Shown piece by piece: positions 6,646-7,346 of a stretch of DNA of 7,346 nt. A model generated the notes under the pieces. That model saw only the letters and a list, made by a program, of their open reading frames with translations. It was not told the origin of the DNA and searched no databases. How positions within the stretch are numbered: position 1 is the stretch's first letter; each line of letters starts with the position of its first letter. Source of the stretch: Nitrospirota bacterium (GTDB taxonomy: Bacteria; Nitrospirota; JAOUDF01); assembly GCA_029859385.1 (NCBI GenBank), contig JAOUDF010000127.1:1-7346 (forward strand). The letters run 5' to 3'. Both the position numbers and the translations under genes were made by a program.

Positions 6646-7180
6646 TAGTCTGCTCCTTCATCATCCATTTCTTGATCTTTCTTGCAAGCGCCGTAAAAGG
6701 ATCGACGGTAAGGATGGCTATGGTACCCACCAAAGATGTGTAAAGCGCCTGCATTATCACCACTCTCAGCGTTGCCGTCGTCAGGATATAACCGTCATAG
6801 AAATAGATGAGGAAGAATGACGTGATAAGGCCGTCTATAGATGACAGGACAAAAAGCATTGATGCATGGGCAAGGGCGCGGTTAAGGAAAAGGAAGTTTT
6901 TGCTCGACGCCGCCAGCATGCCGGTCAGCATCTTCGAAAAGGCGTTGATCCCCACCGCCGCGCCCGAGAGGATGTCGGTCAGCGCCCCTGCAATGAAACC
7001 AAGGAACGAGGCGGGGAGAGGGGCAAGGATGAACCCCGCGACGTAGGCGGCCACCAGCGCCATGTCAGGCCTGATGTAGTTCATGAGGGAGAGGTCGAGG
7101 ATACTGCCCTGAAGGGGAATAAGGAAAAGGCTGACGCCAATAAGCCAGCGGTAACGGATGCCGCGCAGGGATATCTCCAT
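6626..7180 (-). CDS. mreD: Rod shape-determining membrane protein MreD
   Basis: MreD is an integral inner-membrane protein of the elongasome that works with MreC and MreB to position wall synthesis and keep rod shape; no enzymatic activity is known. The protein is 184 residues, slightly longer than the common 160-170, and very hydrophobic, with roughly five or six membrane segments. The family signature is clear: IRPDMALVAAYVAGF at 36-50, then FLGFIAGALTDILSG at 59-73 and VGINAFSKMLTGMLA at 76-90. A basic cytoplasmic end (RKIKKWMMK) closes the protein. It starts three bases after the mreC stop. There is no good Shine-Dalgarno at normal spacing, only a weak AAAGG about nine bases upstream, so translation probably depends on ribosomes finishing mreC. 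Its 3' end overlaps the start of mrdA by 20 nt. Confidence 0.94.
   Translation of the reverse strand: MEISLRGIRYRWLIGVSLFLIPLQGSILDLSLMNYIRPDMALVAAYVAGFILAPLPASFLGFIAGALTDILSGAAVGINAFSKMLTGMLAASSKNFLFLNRALAHASMLFVLSSIDGLITSFFLIYFYDGYILTTATLRVVIMQALYTSLVGTIAILTVDPFTALARKIKKWMMKEQTNAVRGV
6653..6658 (-). promoter_or_regulatory. Ribosome binding site of mrdA inside mreD
   Basis: The minus strand reads AAGGAG seven bases before the mrdA ATG at 6645. It lies within the Lys-Glu codons near the C-terminus of MreD (MMKEQTN) and fixes the mrdA start, giving the 20-nt overlap with mreD. Confidence 0.85.
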
Positions 7181-7183
7181 TGG

Positions 7184-7346
7184 TTATTTGCCTTTGTCGG
7201 CCTGTACGAGGACGACTTCCTCGATCCTTCTGAGGTCGGCGACAGGTACCGCCTTGGCGGAGAGGAAATATTTGTTCGCAGTTCGGTCAACGCGGCTGAT
7301 GCGCGCAACTTCGAACCCTTTCGGGAATATCCCCTCGAGGCCCGAA
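7184..7346 (-). CDS. mreC: Rod shape-determining protein MreC, C-terminal end (runs off window)
   Basis: Only the last 53 residues are present; the gene begins beyond position 7346. MreC is a periplasmic protein anchored by one membrane helix that binds PBP2 and other elongasome parts. The visible end, SGLEGIFPKGFEVARISRVD followed by a short stretch to VPVADLRRIEEVVLVQADKGK, matches the final beta-strand part of the MreC domain, in which an SGxxGIFPxG segment and an AD-x-x-x-(I/L)EEV motif near the end are typical. The stop is TAA at 7184-7186, three bases before the mreD ATG. The identity is also supported by the mreD-mrdA-rodA order that follows. Signal anchor and coiled coil cannot be assessed. 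Confidence 0.93.
   Translation of the reverse strand, partial: SGLEGIFPKGFEVARISRVDRTANKYFLSAKAVPVADLRRIEEVVLVQADKGK

Overview
The window is a compact, gene-dense stretch of a moderately high-GC bacterial chromosome. Every real gene is on the minus strand, so the text below follows decreasing coordinates. Six genes, two of them cut by the window edges, run head to tail: mreC (C-terminal end only), mreD, mrdA (PBP2), rodA, a large radical SAM protein fused to a DUF2344 domain, and rng (RNase G/E family, N-terminal part only). Gene content, gene order and protein style fit Desulfuromonadota (formerly Deltaproteobacteria), most likely a Geobacter/Desulfuromonas relative. This assignment rests on family knowledge and not on a database search.

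Region 1 (7346 to 3594) is a cell-elongation (elongasome) block. MreC and MreD are membrane scaffold proteins that connect the MreB cytoskeleton to the wall-synthesis machinery. PBP2 is the class B transpeptidase and RodA the SEDS glycosyltransferase, and the two work as a pair in lateral wall growth. The genes are tightly coupled: mreC and mreD are 3 nt apart, mreD and mrdA overlap by 20 nt, and mrdA and rodA overlap by 8 nt. mreB would be expected just upstream, beyond position 7346.

Region 2 (3560 to 1) follows after a 33-nt gap with no visible terminator. It holds the 858-residue radical SAM/DUF2344 fusion and, 9 nt later, rng. In many bacteria these two radical SAM-related modules sit beside rng and the rplU-rpmA-obgE ribosomal-protein/GTPase genes, so rplU is the likely neighbour beyond position 1. 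The radical SAM protein has no function that I know of. It is the best lead here for undescribed biology, with an RNA- or ribosome-related role suggested by context only.

There is no non-coding stretch over about 33 nt. I see no RNA genes, insertion sequences, CRISPR arrays, attachment sites or recognisable promoters. Apart from the radical SAM protein, the most notable small-scale features are a nine-G run inside the mrdA transpeptidase domain, a Cys/His set in PBP2 resembling a zinc site, and a second cysteine cluster in the radical SAM protein. I do not see a dramatic new system in this window.
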